The notes under the pieces: generated by a model
The model's database searches: none
Told to the model about the DNA's origin: nothing
The model's input: the letters and a program-made list of their open reading frames with translations, nothing else
Made by a program: the position numbers and the translations under genes
Part shown: positions 38,803 through 46,500 of the stretch, piece by piece
How the letters are laid out: every line of letters begins with the position of its first letter
Numbering within the stretch: the stretch's first letter is position 1
Assembly (NCBI GenBank): GCA_964447335.1
Contig: CAYUSA010000019.1
Location: 1 to 49,271, forward strand
Direction of reading: 5' to 3'
Origin: HRBIN12 sp964447335
Lineage (GTDB): Bacteria; Actinomycetota; UBA4738; HRBIN12
DNA: 49,271 nucleotides

Positions 38803-40437
38803 CTACGTGTCCGAGGCCGGCACGAGGATGTCCCGGTCCAGCTCCGATCGCTTGAAGATGCCGACGGCGCCCTGCAGGCCCACCGTCATCACGATGTTGT
38901 AGAGGAACGCGGCGAGCGCGGCGAGCAGCAGCGCCCCCGAGATCCCCGCGAGGATCATGTACGGCAGGTACTCGCCGTCGAGATAGAGGGTGCGCCGCAG
39001 CATCCCCTGTAGACCGGCCATCCCCATGAACGCTCCCATGCCGATCCCCCCGAGCAGGTGCGCCCAGAAGTGGAAGTTGGCGAGCTTCTGGCTGTAGAGC
39101 TTCGCCCCGTTCGTGAGGAGCGGCAGCATCAGGTAGATGGCGGAGTACAGGGTCATCGTGAGACCGACCAGGATCGCGACGTGCACGTGCGGCCCGATGA
39201 CCCACTGCGTGTTGTGCAGGATCCGGTTGAGGCCGATGTCGGCCTGCATGATCCCGGCCGGCACCGCGAGCGCGAACCCGAGCAGCCCTCCGAGCAGGAA
39301 CTTCAGCTCGTTCGTCATCTTCAGTGGTCGCGCGCTCCACAGCGTGGCGAGGGTGATGAAGAACGCGAGCCCCTGAGTGATGAGCTCGAACGCCGTGACC
39401 ATCTCGCCCGAGACGATCTTCAGGATCTCGGGCTGTGCCTGATCCGACAGCAGGTGGTGCGACCACACGGTCCACGACACGACGAGCTCGACGGCCAGCG
39501 CCGCTCGGGCCCAGTTCTGCATGAAGACCTGCTTGCCCGTGATCAAGCTCGCGAGCAGGTACCAGGTGCCGGCGACGAAGATGAGCACCAGGCCGTCGGC
39601 GATCAGGTCGAGGCCCCACCAGTACCAGTTCTTGTAGAGGAGCGCGTCGATGGCGGATGAGCGGAGGCTGATGCCGAACAGCTCCGCGACCATGTAGACG
39701 AGGATCAGGACGCCGGTGAACAGGATGATGCTCGTGTTCAGCGCCATGTCCACGCTACCCCGGGCGATCGCCGCGACCGGGAGCGGCACGAGGTGCTCCT
39801 TCCGCTCGCTCCGCTTCCGGAACAGGTTCGCGAGCCCGGTGAAGCCGAGGGCCGAGGCCAGGAGCTTGCCGGCCGGCTGCGGCTCCGAGCCCCTCGGCGT
39901 GTAGGTGAGCGTCTTGAAGACGTTGACGACGAACAGGGCACTACCGAGCATCACGACCGCGATGCCGGTGATGAAGATCGCCCCACCCAACGGACGGAAC
40001 TGGGTGAAGTCGGCCGGGAGCGGCCAGTAGAGGGTGTACAGCGGGGCGTAGTGGGTCAAGAAGCCGTCGAACCAGAAGACGAACGTGCCGATCGTGATGC
40101 ACCAGAACGTCCAGGTGGCGAGCTTGAAGCTCCACAGGGGCTTCTTCATCAGGTAGGGAACGAGGAACAGGAACGCTCCGATCACCAGCATGTACGTCGA
40201 GCCGAAGATGCCGACCAGCGGGTGAGCAGTCAGGATCCCGAAGTACTGCTTGGTCCCGATCAGCGGGATGGGCTCGATCGCGTAGATCCGCATGATCATG
40301 CCCTCGATCGCCGCGAAGCCGTAGTAGACGAGGCCCACGATCACGAACCTCAGCGTCAGCTTCTGCATCGGGGTGAGGGTCCTCGGTCGGAACGCTTCCT
40401 CGTTCCCGTGCAGCAGGGTCTGCTTGAACGTCATCAT
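38803..40437 (-). CDS. Heme-copper superfamily catalytic subunit, alternative nitric-oxide-reductase-like
   Basis: The 544-aa protein has about 13-14 transmembrane helices. Heme ligands are recognisable: H72 in LTAHPLVGIFG, and H417/H419 in GPHVHVAILVG for the high-spin and low-spin hemes. The HH pair of the second metal is VWSHHLL (H327/H328). Aligning helix VI, NorB WWFVVHLWVEG corresponds to WYWWGLDLIADG here, so the first metal-ligand His is Asp277 and the catalytic Glu is Asp281; no oxidase-type Tyr is present. Spacing from this position to HH is 50 residues, against 51 in cNOR. This favours an alternative NOR (gNOR/sNOR-like) over an O2 reductase. ATG 40437 follows GGAGGA. Confidence 0.85.
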   Translation of the reverse strand: MMTFKQTLLHGNEEAFRPRTLTPMQKLTLRFVIVGLVYYGFAAIEGMIMRIYAIEPIPLIGTKQYFGILTAHPLVGIFGSTYMLVIGAFLFLVPYLMKKPLWSFKLATWTFWCITIGTFVFWFDGFLTHYAPLYTLYWPLPADFTQFRPLGGAIFITGIAVVMLGSALFVVNVFKTLTYTPRGSEPQPAGKLLASALGFTGLANLFRKRSERKEHLVPLPVAAIARGSVDMALNTSIILFTGVLILVYMVAELFGISLRSSAIDALLYKNWYWWGLDLIADGLVLIFVAGTWYLLASLITGKQVFMQNWARAALAVELVVSWTVWSHHLLSDQAQPEILKIVSGEMVTAFELITQGLAFFITLATLWSARPLKMTNELKFLLGGLLGFALAVPAGIMQADIGLNRILHNTQWVIGPHVHVAILVGLTMTLYSAIYLMLPLLTNGAKLYSQKLANFHFWAHLLGGIGMGAFMGMAGLQGMLRRTLYLDGEYLPYMILAGISGALLLAALAAFLYNIVMTVGLQGAVGIFKRSELDRDILVPASDT

Positions 40438-40456
40438 CGGTCGAGTCCTCCGTCGC

Positions 40457-41020
40457 TCAGGCGTCCGACGGGCATCCGGTCACCTCGACGGCGTCCTCGA
40501 CGATCATGTCGATGCCCTCGGGGCCGGAGTATTCGGTCGAGCGGATCGTGTAGGTTCCGTTCTCACCGAACTCCCACAGCAGGTCGTTCCGGTGGCCGGG
40601 CACGACCTGCATCTGGAAGACCATGGAGCTGTCCGGGCGGAACAGCCCGAACCCGTACGTCAGGTCCTCCGACGACACGTCGAACAGGACTCGGTCGTTG
40701 CACTTGACGAGGAGCGTGTCCGACGGCAGGCGGAACTGGTGGTCGGCAACCTGGATCTCGAAGACCTTGTCGGCCTCGGTCTCCGCGCGGTGCAGGTCGA
40801 GCGGTGACCAGGGGATCGTGTTGTAGGTGATGATGTGGAGCGACACGCCGGTCACCACGAGGAAGCCGACGAAGCCGTAGAACAGCGCCGGCCGGACGAT
40901 CGCGGAACCAGGCCGCGTGAGGCGGTACGAGAACCAGCCGACGAGCGAGACGATCACCACCGCGTACAGGGTGTAGACGAGCGTCTGTCCCCAAAGGACG
41001 GTGCTTGAGTCGACCTTCAT
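40457..41020 (-). CDS. Subunit II of the heme-copper/NOR-like complex, cupredoxin fold without CuA
   Basis: The 187-aa protein starts at ATG 41020 behind GGAGGAAGGG. It has two membrane helices (LVYTLYAVVIVSLVGWFSY, ALFYGFVGFLVVTGVSLHII) and an exported cupredoxin domain (FEIQVADHQFRLPSDTLLV, FQMQVVPGHRNDLLWEF). In CuA proteins the domain has His, two Cys and Met ligands; here the corresponding segments are SSEDLTYGFGLF and RSTEYSGPEGIDMI, with Tyr and no Cys, so no CuA centre can form. It ends 19 nt before the catalytic subunit and is in one operon with it. Confidence 0.85.
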   Translation of the reverse strand: MKVDSSTVLWGQTLVYTLYAVVIVSLVGWFSYRLTRPGSAIVRPALFYGFVGFLVVTGVSLHIITYNTIPWSPLDLHRAETEADKVFEIQVADHQFRLPSDTLLVKCNDRVLFDVSSEDLTYGFGLFRPDSSMVFQMQVVPGHRNDLLWEFGENGTYTIRSTEYSGPEGIDMIVEDAVEVTGCPSDA

Positions 41021-41198
41021 CGCCCTTCCTCCCTCCGTGCCGAGGTCGGCGGGACGGATCCGCATCCTGCTGCGCCCCGCCGCAGCCCCGTGCGTCGCTA
41101 CGGACGTTGAGTCGCAAGCTACAGGTTCGGGTCTCGACGGGTCAGGGCCGACCGGCTCGACTCGGGCGGCCCGAACGTCCCAGTGGAGCGTCGTCTCG

Positions 41199-41204
41199 TA
41201 GGCT
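41199..41204 (+). promoter_or_regulatory. -10 box TAGGCT, leaderless nth start
   Basis: TAGGCT ends 10 nt before GTG 41215, with no Shine-Dalgarno in between. The start choice is supported by family alignment. Confidence 0.45.
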
Positions 41205-41214
41205 CCGACGTGCC

Positions 41215-41991
41215 GTGACCGTCGACCGCCGGAGACTGCGCACCATCTCGAGCCGTTTGGAGGATCGCTTCGGGCCGCTCGAGGCGCCGCGTGCGACCGA
41301 CCCGCTCGACGAGCTCATCTGGACGGTGCTCTCGCAGCACACGAGCGACCTGAACGCCGAGCGTGCCTTCCATGCGCTCCGTGCGGCCTATCCGACGTGG
41401 GAGCAGGTCGTCGCCGCGAGATCTGCCGTGGTCGCCGATGCCATCCGCTCGGGAGGCCTTGCGAACACGAAGGCCGCGCGGATCCAGGCGATCCTGCGCG
41501 ATATCGCCGAGCGCGAGGGTGGCTACGACCTCTCGACGCTCCGCGACATGGACGACCGTGAGGCGCGCGAGTACCTCACGACCCTTCCCGGCGTCGGGCC
41601 GAAGACCGCGGCCGTCGTGATGGCGTTCGCGCTCGGCCGCGACGCGATCCCCGTCGACACGCACGTGCACCGGGTCTCGCGACGACTGGGGCTGATCCCA
41701 CCGAAGGCCTCGGCGGAACGGGCGCACGGCCTCCTGCACGACCTCGTGCCCGACGAGCTGAAGACCCCGCTGCACGTCGGGCTGATCCGGCTGGGGCGCG
41801 AGGTCTGCAAGGCGCCGGCCCCGAGGTGCGAGGAGTGCCCGCTCGCGGACCTGTGCCCGACGGCGCCGACCGTGCTCGGGTTCCCCCTCGCAGGAGACGA
41901 GGGTGACGGTCTCGGACGCGGACCTGGCCGAGGCGGTCCGCGCCGACCTCGTGGCGATGATGTCCCTCGTCCACGCGCCGCCGATCGGTGA
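41215..41991 (+). CDS. nth: Endonuclease III-like DNA glycosylase
   Basis: The 258-aa protein is an HhH-GPD base-excision enzyme that removes oxidised pyrimidines. It shows DELIWTVLSQHTSDLNAERAF, the helix-hairpin-helix LPGVGPKTAAVVMAFALG with catalytic Lys, PVDTHVHRVSRRLGL with catalytic Asp, and the [4Fe-4S] motif C-x6-C-x2-C-x5-C (CKAPAPRCEECPLADLC). The last 38 residues after the cluster are Gly/Arg/Pro-rich, and 89 nt overlap the following GNAT gene, so they are probably a low-constraint tail. GTG 41215 is chosen on the leaderless box. Confidence 0.93.
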   Translation: MTVDRRRLRTISSRLEDRFGPLEAPRATDPLDELIWTVLSQHTSDLNAERAFHALRAAYPTWEQVVAARSAVVADAIRSGGLANTKAARIQAILRDIAEREGGYDLSTLRDMDDREAREYLTTLPGVGPKTAAVVMAFALGRDAIPVDTHVHRVSRRLGLIPPKASAERAHGLLHDLVPDELKTPLHVGLIRLGREVCKAPAPRCEECPLADLCPTAPTVLGFPLAGDEGDGLGRGPGRGGPRRPRGDDVPRPRAADR

Positions 41992-42709
41992 GGTGCACGC
42001 CGATGCCGAGGTGACGTGGTTCCTCACCGGCGCCCCGACGCCGAACGCGAACGGCGTGCTGTGTGCGGAGCTCCCGCCCGGTCACCTCGACGCCGTGATC
42101 GAGGCGCGCCTCGCGCCGTTCCGGGCGCGATCCCTGCCGATGATGTGGTGGCGCTTCGCGCCTCCGGAGTCATCCGACCCCGCGATGGACGAGGCCCTGC
42201 GGGGGCACGGCCTCGTGCTCGATGCGGATCGTCCCGGGTTCGGCATGGAGCTCGCGGACCTGCGGGAGTCCGTGGTTCCGATCGGCGTCTGCATCGAGCG
42301 TGTCGGCGACGACGGCGCGTTCGGGTCGTCGGTGCAGGTCGTCGCGAGCGCGTTCGACGACCCGGCCTTCGAGGAGGGCTCGTCGGTCCGGTCCTTCCGC
42401 CGGTACGGCTTCGGCGACGGGGCGCCGTTCCGGCACTTCGTGTGCCGGGTCGAAGGTGCCTCGGTCGGCGCGGCGACGTTGTCCCTTGGCGCCGGGGTCG
42501 CCGGCCTCGGGAACATCGCCGTGGTGCCGCAGTGGCGCCGCCGTGGGGTCGGCGCGGCGGTCGCCGCCGCGGCGCTGCTCGAGGCGCGGGCGCTCGGTCT
42601 GGAGATCGCGGCGCTGTCAGCCGATCCGCTCGGGGTCGGGCTCTACCGCAAGCTCGGCTTCCGCGAGGTCTCCCGTCACCTCACGTACGTCTGGTCTCCG
42701 GAACGATGA
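41903..42709 (+). CDS. GNAT-family N-acetyltransferase
   Basis: The 268-aa protein has an N-terminal region of about 130 residues (VTWFLTGAPTPNANGVLCAEL, PMMWWRFAPPESSDPAMDEAL) typical of two-part actinobacterial GNATs, and a C-terminal catalytic GNAT domain. The acetyl-CoA loop is NIAVVPQWRRRGVGAAVAAAAL, followed by SADPLGVGLYRKLGFREV. GTG 41903 has GGAGACGAGG upstream and lies 89 nt inside nth. Substrate is unknown. A 9-bp terminator hairpin begins directly after the stop. Confidence 0.85.
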   Translation: MTVSDADLAEAVRADLVAMMSLVHAPPIGEVHADAEVTWFLTGAPTPNANGVLCAELPPGHLDAVIEARLAPFRARSLPMMWWRFAPPESSDPAMDEALRGHGLVLDADRPGFGMELADLRESVVPIGVCIERVGDDGAFGSSVQVVASAFDDPAFEEGSSVRSFRRYGFGDGAPFRHFVCRVEGASVGAATLSLGAGVAGLGNIAVVPQWRRRGVGAAVAAAALLEARALGLEIAALSADPLGVGLYRKLGFREVSRHLTYVWSPER

Positions 42710-42732
42710 AGGCGGCGCACTCGGCGCCGCCT
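42710..42732. terminator. Bidirectional hairpin between GNAT gene and tRNA-Gly
   Basis: A perfect 9-bp stem AGGCGGCGC / GCGCCGCCT with a 5-nt loop starts one base after the GNAT stop and ends 9 nt from the tRNA 3' end. It can terminate both convergent transcripts. There is no T-tract. Confidence 0.7.
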
Positions 42733-42740
42733 CCGTTCAG

Positions 42741-42811
42741 AGCGGGCGAGGGGAATCGGACCCCCGTTTCAAGCTTGGGAAGCTTGCGTTCTACCATTGA
42801 ACCACGCCCGC
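42741..42811 (-). tRNA. tRNA-Gly (CCC anticodon)
   Basis: The minus strand forms a 7-bp acceptor stem (GCGGGCG / CGCCCGC), a D-arm with AATGGTAGAAC, an anticodon arm CAAGC-TTCCCAA-GCTTG (anticodon CCC) and a T-arm GGGGG-TCCGATT-CCCCT. The discriminator is U, as in bacterial tRNA-Gly, and CCA is not encoded. T-loop position 55, normally U, is C, which is unusual. It is divergent from trpD. Confidence 0.93.
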
Positions 42812-42907
42812 GTGGCTCGACCGCCGCGGCGGCCGGAGCACAGTGTAGCGAGCGACGCCGGTCGCGTGCCATGCGCGTGCGAGGGGCGTTCGGACCCTTC
42901 TACCTGC

Positions 42908-42913
42908 TAGCCT
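42908..42913 (+). promoter_or_regulatory. -10 box TAGCCT, leaderless trpD start
   Basis: TAGCCT is 9 nt before ATG 42923; the intervening GCCGAACCC is not a ribosome site. Confidence 0.5.
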
Positions 42914-42922
42914 GCCGAACCC

Positions 42923-43945
42923 ATGACCCAGCCGGATCTGTGGCCGAGCGTGCTGATGCGGCTCGCGGCGCGCGAGTCGCTCACCACGGACGAGACCGCC
43001 GATGTGATGCGTCGGATCATGGCGGGGGAGGCCTCGCCCGGCCAGATCGGCGGGTTCCTGATGGCGCTCCGCACGAAGGGCGAGACCGTCGACGAGATCG
43101 AGGGGCTCGCGCGCACGATGCTCGAGTTCGCGAACCCGGTGACCCCGCCCGCGCCGGTCGTCGACACATGCGGCACCGGCGGTGACCGCAGCGGGACGTT
43201 CAACATCTCTACGATCGCGGCGATCGTGGTTGCCGGGGCCGGCGTGCTCGTCGCGAAGCACGGGAACCGCGCAGCCTCCTCGCACTGCGGCTCGGCCGAT
43301 CTCCTCGAGGCGCTCGGCGTCGTGATCGACCTCGACGGCATCGGGGTCGAGCGCTGCCTCGCCGGGGCCGGCATCGGCTTCATGTTCGCGCCGATGTTCC
43401 ACCCCGCGATGGGTCATGCGGGCCCGGTCCGACGCGAGCTCCGCGTGCCGACCGTCTTCAACTTCCTGGGTCCGCTCACGAATCCGGCCCGGCCCCGGGC
43501 GCAGGTGGTCGGCGTCTCGGACGCCCGGATGCTGCCGCTCATGGCCGAGGTCCTCGCCCGCCGTGGCGTGCGCGCCAAGCTGTTCCGAGGGCAGGACGGG
43601 CTCGACGAGCTCACGACCACCGCGATCTCCTCCGTCTACGACGTTCGCGACGGGGAGGTCCGCGAGACCCACCTCGACCCGCAGGAGCTCGGGCTCGCGC
43701 GGGCGTCGGCGGCCGATCTCGCGGGCGGCGACGCGCGGGAGGCCGCCCGGATCGCACGGTCGGTCCTGGCGGGCGAGCGGGGACCTCGGCGCGACGTCGT
43801 CCTGTTGAACGCGGGAGCGGCGCTCGAGGTCGCGGGAGCGGCGAGCTCGATCCTCGAGGGGATGGAAAGGGCCGCCCGCTCGATCGACGAGGGCGCCGCG
43901 GCGGCCGCGCTCGAGCGATGGGTCGCGATCTCGCGGAACGGCTAG
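42923..43945 (+). CDS. trpD: Anthranilate phosphoribosyltransferase
   Basis: TrpD couples anthranilate to PRPP in tryptophan synthesis. The 340-aa product is full length: an N-terminal helical domain (LTTDETADVMRRIMAGEASPGQIGGFLMAL), the PRPP loop VVDTCGTGGDRSGTFNIST, VAKHGNRAASSHCGSADLLEALG, FMFAPMFHPAMGHAGPVRRELRVPTVFNFLGPLTNPA and GLDELTTT. All expected motifs are present. It stands alone, without other trp genes, as is common in actinobacteria. It is followed 11 nt later by dcd, which has its own -10 box. Confidence 0.97.
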   Translation: MTQPDLWPSVLMRLAARESLTTDETADVMRRIMAGEASPGQIGGFLMALRTKGETVDEIEGLARTMLEFANPVTPPAPVVDTCGTGGDRSGTFNISTIAAIVVAGAGVLVAKHGNRAASSHCGSADLLEALGVVIDLDGIGVERCLAGAGIGFMFAPMFHPAMGHAGPVRRELRVPTVFNFLGPLTNPARPRAQVVGVSDARMLPLMAEVLARRGVRAKLFRGQDGLDELTTTAISSVYDVRDGEVRETHLDPQELGLARASAADLAGGDAREAARIARSVLAGERGPRRDVVLLNAGAALEVAGAASSILEGMERAARSIDEGAAAAALERWVAISRNG

Positions 43946-43948
43946 CAT
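43943..43948 (+). promoter_or_regulatory. -10 box TAGCAT, leaderless dcd start
   Basis: TAGCAT overlaps the trpD stop codon (TAG 43943-43945) and ends 8 nt before ATG 43957. An internal start upstream would be out of register with the Dcd family. Confidence 0.45.
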
Positions 43949-43956
43949 CGCGCGGG

Positions 43957-44526
43957 ATGATCCTGTCGGACGTGACGATCCGTGAGGAGATCGCGGCGGG
44001 TCGCATCGTCATCGACCCATTCGACGACGGGTGCGTCCAGCCGAGCTCGGTGGACCTGCACGTCGACTCGCAGTTCCGGGTCTTCGCGAACTCGCGCTAC
44101 CCCTACATCGACGTCTACTCCGAGCTCCCCGACCTGACCGAGCTCGTCGAGGTGCGCGACGGCGAACCCTTCATGCTGCATCCGGGGGAGTTCGTGCTCG
44201 GCTCGACGCTGGAGCGTGTCGCGCTCCCGGTCGACATCGTGGCGCACCTGGAGGGCAAGTCCTCGCTCGGACGGCTCGGACTCCTGATCCACTCGACCGC
44301 GGGGTACGTCGACCCGGGGTGGGACGGTTACCTGACGCTCGAGCTCTCCAACGTCGCGAACCTGCCGATCACGCTCTACCCGGGCATGAAGATCGGACAG
44401 ATCTCGTTCTTCCGGCTCTCGACACCGGCCGCCTCGCCCTATGGTTCGAAGGCCACGCGGAGCAAGTACCAGGGGCAGCGTGGGCCGACCCCCAGCCGGT
44501 TCTTCGAGGAGCGCCCGGGCTCCTAG
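43957..44526 (+). CDS. dcd: dCTP deaminase (probably the dUMP-forming type)
   Basis: The 189-aa protein belongs to the trimeric dCTP deaminase/dUTPase family. It begins MILSDVTIREEIAAGRIVIDPFDD, then VQPSSVDLHVDSQFRVF, the active-site loop GKSSLGRLGLLIHSTAGYVDPGWDGYLTLELSN, and PYGSKATRSKYQGQRGPTPSRF. In actinobacteria the enzyme usually converts dCTP directly to dUMP; I infer the same here from overall similarity. It supplies dUMP for thymidylate synthesis. The stop overlaps the convergent small acidic gene by 4 nt. Confidence 0.95.
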   Translation: MILSDVTIREEIAAGRIVIDPFDDGCVQPSSVDLHVDSQFRVFANSRYPYIDVYSELPDLTELVEVRDGEPFMLHPGEFVLGSTLERVALPVDIVAHLEGKSSLGRLGLLIHSTAGYVDPGWDGYLTLELSNVANLPITLYPGMKIGQISFFRLSTPAASPYGSKATRSKYQGQRGPTPSRFFEERPGS

Positions 44527-44846
44527 CCCCGGGCGGAGGAGGACTCCGACTCCTCGTCGCCGAGGTGTTTCAGGGCGCGCAGGCGCTCCAGCAGGGCGCC
44601 GGCGCGCGCCTCGAGCTCGTCCGTCGGCCCGGCGACCGAGTCGCTCCCGTTCTCGTCAACGACGTCCGGCGTCTCCGTTCCGGTCGAGTCCTCGGCGTCG
44701 GCCTCGACGCGCTCCTCGAGCTCCTCGGCGCCGTCGGTGCGCTCGGACATGGCCTTCAGGCTCCGGTACCAGTTGTCCTCGTAGGCATGCTCGTCGCGGG
44801 TCTGCGGAGCCCCGAGCCCCTGTTCGTCGTCCTTCTTGCGGAACAT
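44523..44846 (-). CDS. Small acidic protein of unknown function
   Basis: The 107-aa product starts MFRKKDDEQGLGAPQTRDEH behind a strong GGGGGGAGGAGG. It is highly acidic (EELEERVEADAEDSTGTE) with no membrane segment, no cysteine and low-complexity composition, so it is probably largely disordered. It is the nearest downstream gene of the NarL-type regulator, 17 nt away, and may be the last gene of that operon. No family was recognised. Confidence 0.72.
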   Translation of the reverse strand: MFRKKDDEQGLGAPQTRDEHAYEDNWYRSLKAMSERTDGAEELEERVEADAEDSTGTETPDVVDENGSDSVAGPTDELEARAGALLERLRALKHLGDEESESSSARG

Positions 44847-44863
44847 CGTCCTCCTCCCCCCGC

Positions 44864-45571
44864 CTATCGCTTGGAGCCGGGAACGCTCACGCGCTCCGTG
44901 AACTCCATCGTCGGCAGTCCGGGGCCGATCCCCATCGACACGGCGGCCATCGCGGCCTGCGTCCGGTTCGTGACCCCCAACTTGCGGAAGATCGCCGCGA
45001 GGTGAGCCTTCACCGTCTTCTCCGAGAGGAACAGCGCTCGCGAGATGTCGCGGTTGCTCATGCCCTCCGCGAGCAGCGCGAGGATGTCGGTCTCGCGCTG
45101 GGTGAGTGAGCTCGACGGGCGGTGCGTGACCCTTCCGTTCTGGGAGGTTCCGTTCTCGTCCATCGACTCGAACAGGTTCTGGATCACTCGGGGCGACAGC
45201 ACGTTGCCGCCTCCGGAGATCGCGACCTTGATCGCCTGCTCGAGGTCCTCGGGGGTCGCGTCCTTCAACATGTAGCCGGCGGCGCCCTCGGCGAGGGCGC
45301 GGCGCACGTAGTGCGCGTGGTCGAACGAGGTCAGCATGATCACCGGCACGGCCGGCCAGGTCTTCTTGATCTCGTGGAGCAGCTCGAGCCCATCCGAGTC
45401 CGGCATGCGCACGTCCACCAGGGCCACATCCACGTCGTTCGAGCCCATGGCTTCCAAGGCCTCGGACGCGTTGCCGGCCTCGACGACGTCGGCGTCGGCG
45501 AAGCTCTCCCGAACGACGTGACCCATCCCTCGGCGCACCAGCGCGTGGTCGTCGACGATCAGGATCCTCAC
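44864..45571 (-). CDS. NarL/LuxR-family response regulator
   Basis: The 235-aa regulator has receiver residues D7/D8, D53 (LVDVRMPDSDG), T81 (MLTSFDHAHYV) and K103 (GYMLKDATPEDL). A LuxR helix-turn-helix follows (LTQRETDILALLAEGMSNRDISRALFLSEKTVKAHLAAIFRKLGVTNR). GTG 45571 overlaps the kinase stop as GTGA, so kinase and regulator are made together. An interdomain linker of about 25 residues and a 30-residue C-terminal tail are longer than usual. Targets are unknown. Confidence 0.93.
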   Translation of the reverse strand: MRILIVDDHALVRRGMGHVVRESFADADVVEAGNASEALEAMGSNDVDVALVDVRMPDSDGLELLHEIKKTWPAVPVIMLTSFDHAHYVRRALAEGAAGYMLKDATPEDLEQAIKVAISGGGNVLSPRVIQNLFESMDENGTSQNGRVTHRPSSSLTQRETDILALLAEGMSNRDISRALFLSEKTVKAHLAAIFRKLGVTNRTQAAMAAVSMGIGPGLPTMEFTERVSVPGSKR

Positions 45572-46245
45572 GGCCTCTCTCCTTGGTTCTCGATGGGCAG
45601 CCTCGCGACCACCCGCGTGCCCCGCCCCGGCGACGACTCGATGTTCAGCGTGCCGCGCTGTTCCGCGACCCGGCGTCGCATCATCTCGAGGCCGAGATGC
45701 CCGTTCTGCAGGCCGATGCCTGCGGGCTCGAACCCGCGGCCCCGGTCTTCGATCGCGATCTCCATGAGGGCCGGCGTCGCCACGACACGCACGGCGACCT
45801 CGCGTGAGGCGGAATGCTTCGCGGCGTTCGCGACGCTCTCGCGGATCACCGCAGAGGCGGCCTCGAGCACCGGCGGCGGGACGGCCTGCAGGTCACCCTC
45901 GATCGACCAGGTGGCCGGCAACTGCCAGCGCTGCATCACGCCCCGAACGAGATCGTCGAGCCGGTCGGCGCCGCGCGGCTCCTCCGGCGACATCGTCGCG
46001 AGCATGCCGCGGATCTCGTCGAGGGCCTTGCGGAGCTCACCGGCGGCGCGCGCGAGGGCATCCTCGGCCTCCGCGGGGTCCCGGTGCACCCGGCGCCCGA
46101 GCCATTCGAGCTCGAGCACCGAGGCCGTGACGACCTGCGTGAGCCCGTCGTGGATCGCGTACGCGAGCCGAGTGCGCTCGCGGGCGACCGGATCCTCCGG
46201 CGCGACGCCGCCGAGGTCGGAGGCCTCCGCCAGCACCGTCGTCAT
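45568..46245 (-). CDS. Soluble NarL-type sensor histidine kinase
   Basis: The 225-aa kinase has no membrane segment or sensor domain: it starts almost directly with the HisKA_3 box RTRLAYAIHDGLTQVVTASVLELEWL (H32) and ends with an HATPase domain (VIRESVANAAKHSASREV, EDRGRGFEP, GHLGLEMMRRRVAEQRG). It resembles the DesK/LiaS core and may sense through a partner protein or cytoplasmic signal. ATG 46245 follows AGAGGG by 7 nt; the frame continues upstream but is not supported. The 255-nt gap to the EtfD gene probably holds its promoter. Confidence 0.88.
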   Translation of the reverse strand: MTTVLAEASDLGGVAPEDPVARERTRLAYAIHDGLTQVVTASVLELEWLGRRVHRDPAEAEDALARAAGELRKALDEIRGMLATMSPEEPRGADRLDDLVRGVMQRWQLPATWSIEGDLQAVPPPVLEAASAVIRESVANAAKHSASREVAVRVVATPALMEIAIEDRGRGFEPAGIGLQNGHLGLEMMRRRVAEQRGTLNIESSPGRGTRVVARLPIENQGERP

Positions 46246-46500
46246 CTCCACGCCCTCTTCTTCCACGTGCGTCCCACGACGCGGCGGTGGTCGCCGTGTC
46301 GCCTGCCTCGTGCGGGTGGATCTCGTCCGGACGGCACCGGCCGTTGGTCCAATGCCGGACCCGTTCGGTCTAGTTCTTCCTTTCGGTCGGTTCCCCGGTC
46401 GGCTTGAACTCGAGCGAGGCATCCGGTGGGCGGAAGGCGGAGGATCGCTCGCACGGGCGCCCGAGTGCCCGGCGCCGGCGGTGCGGGGCTCGGCGACGGG
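46246..46500. other. Gap between kinase start and EtfD stop, no gene seen
   Basis: The stretch contains only frames continuing from the flanking genes on the minus strand and their shadows. It should hold the promoter of the kinase-regulator pair and the terminator of the reductase gene; neither could be pinpointed. Confidence 0.35.

Noticed and set aside
38803..40437. Naming the catalytic subunit cytochrome c oxidase CoxA
   Set aside because: Helix VI lacks the His and Tyr of O2 reductases, and subunit II has no CuA ligands.
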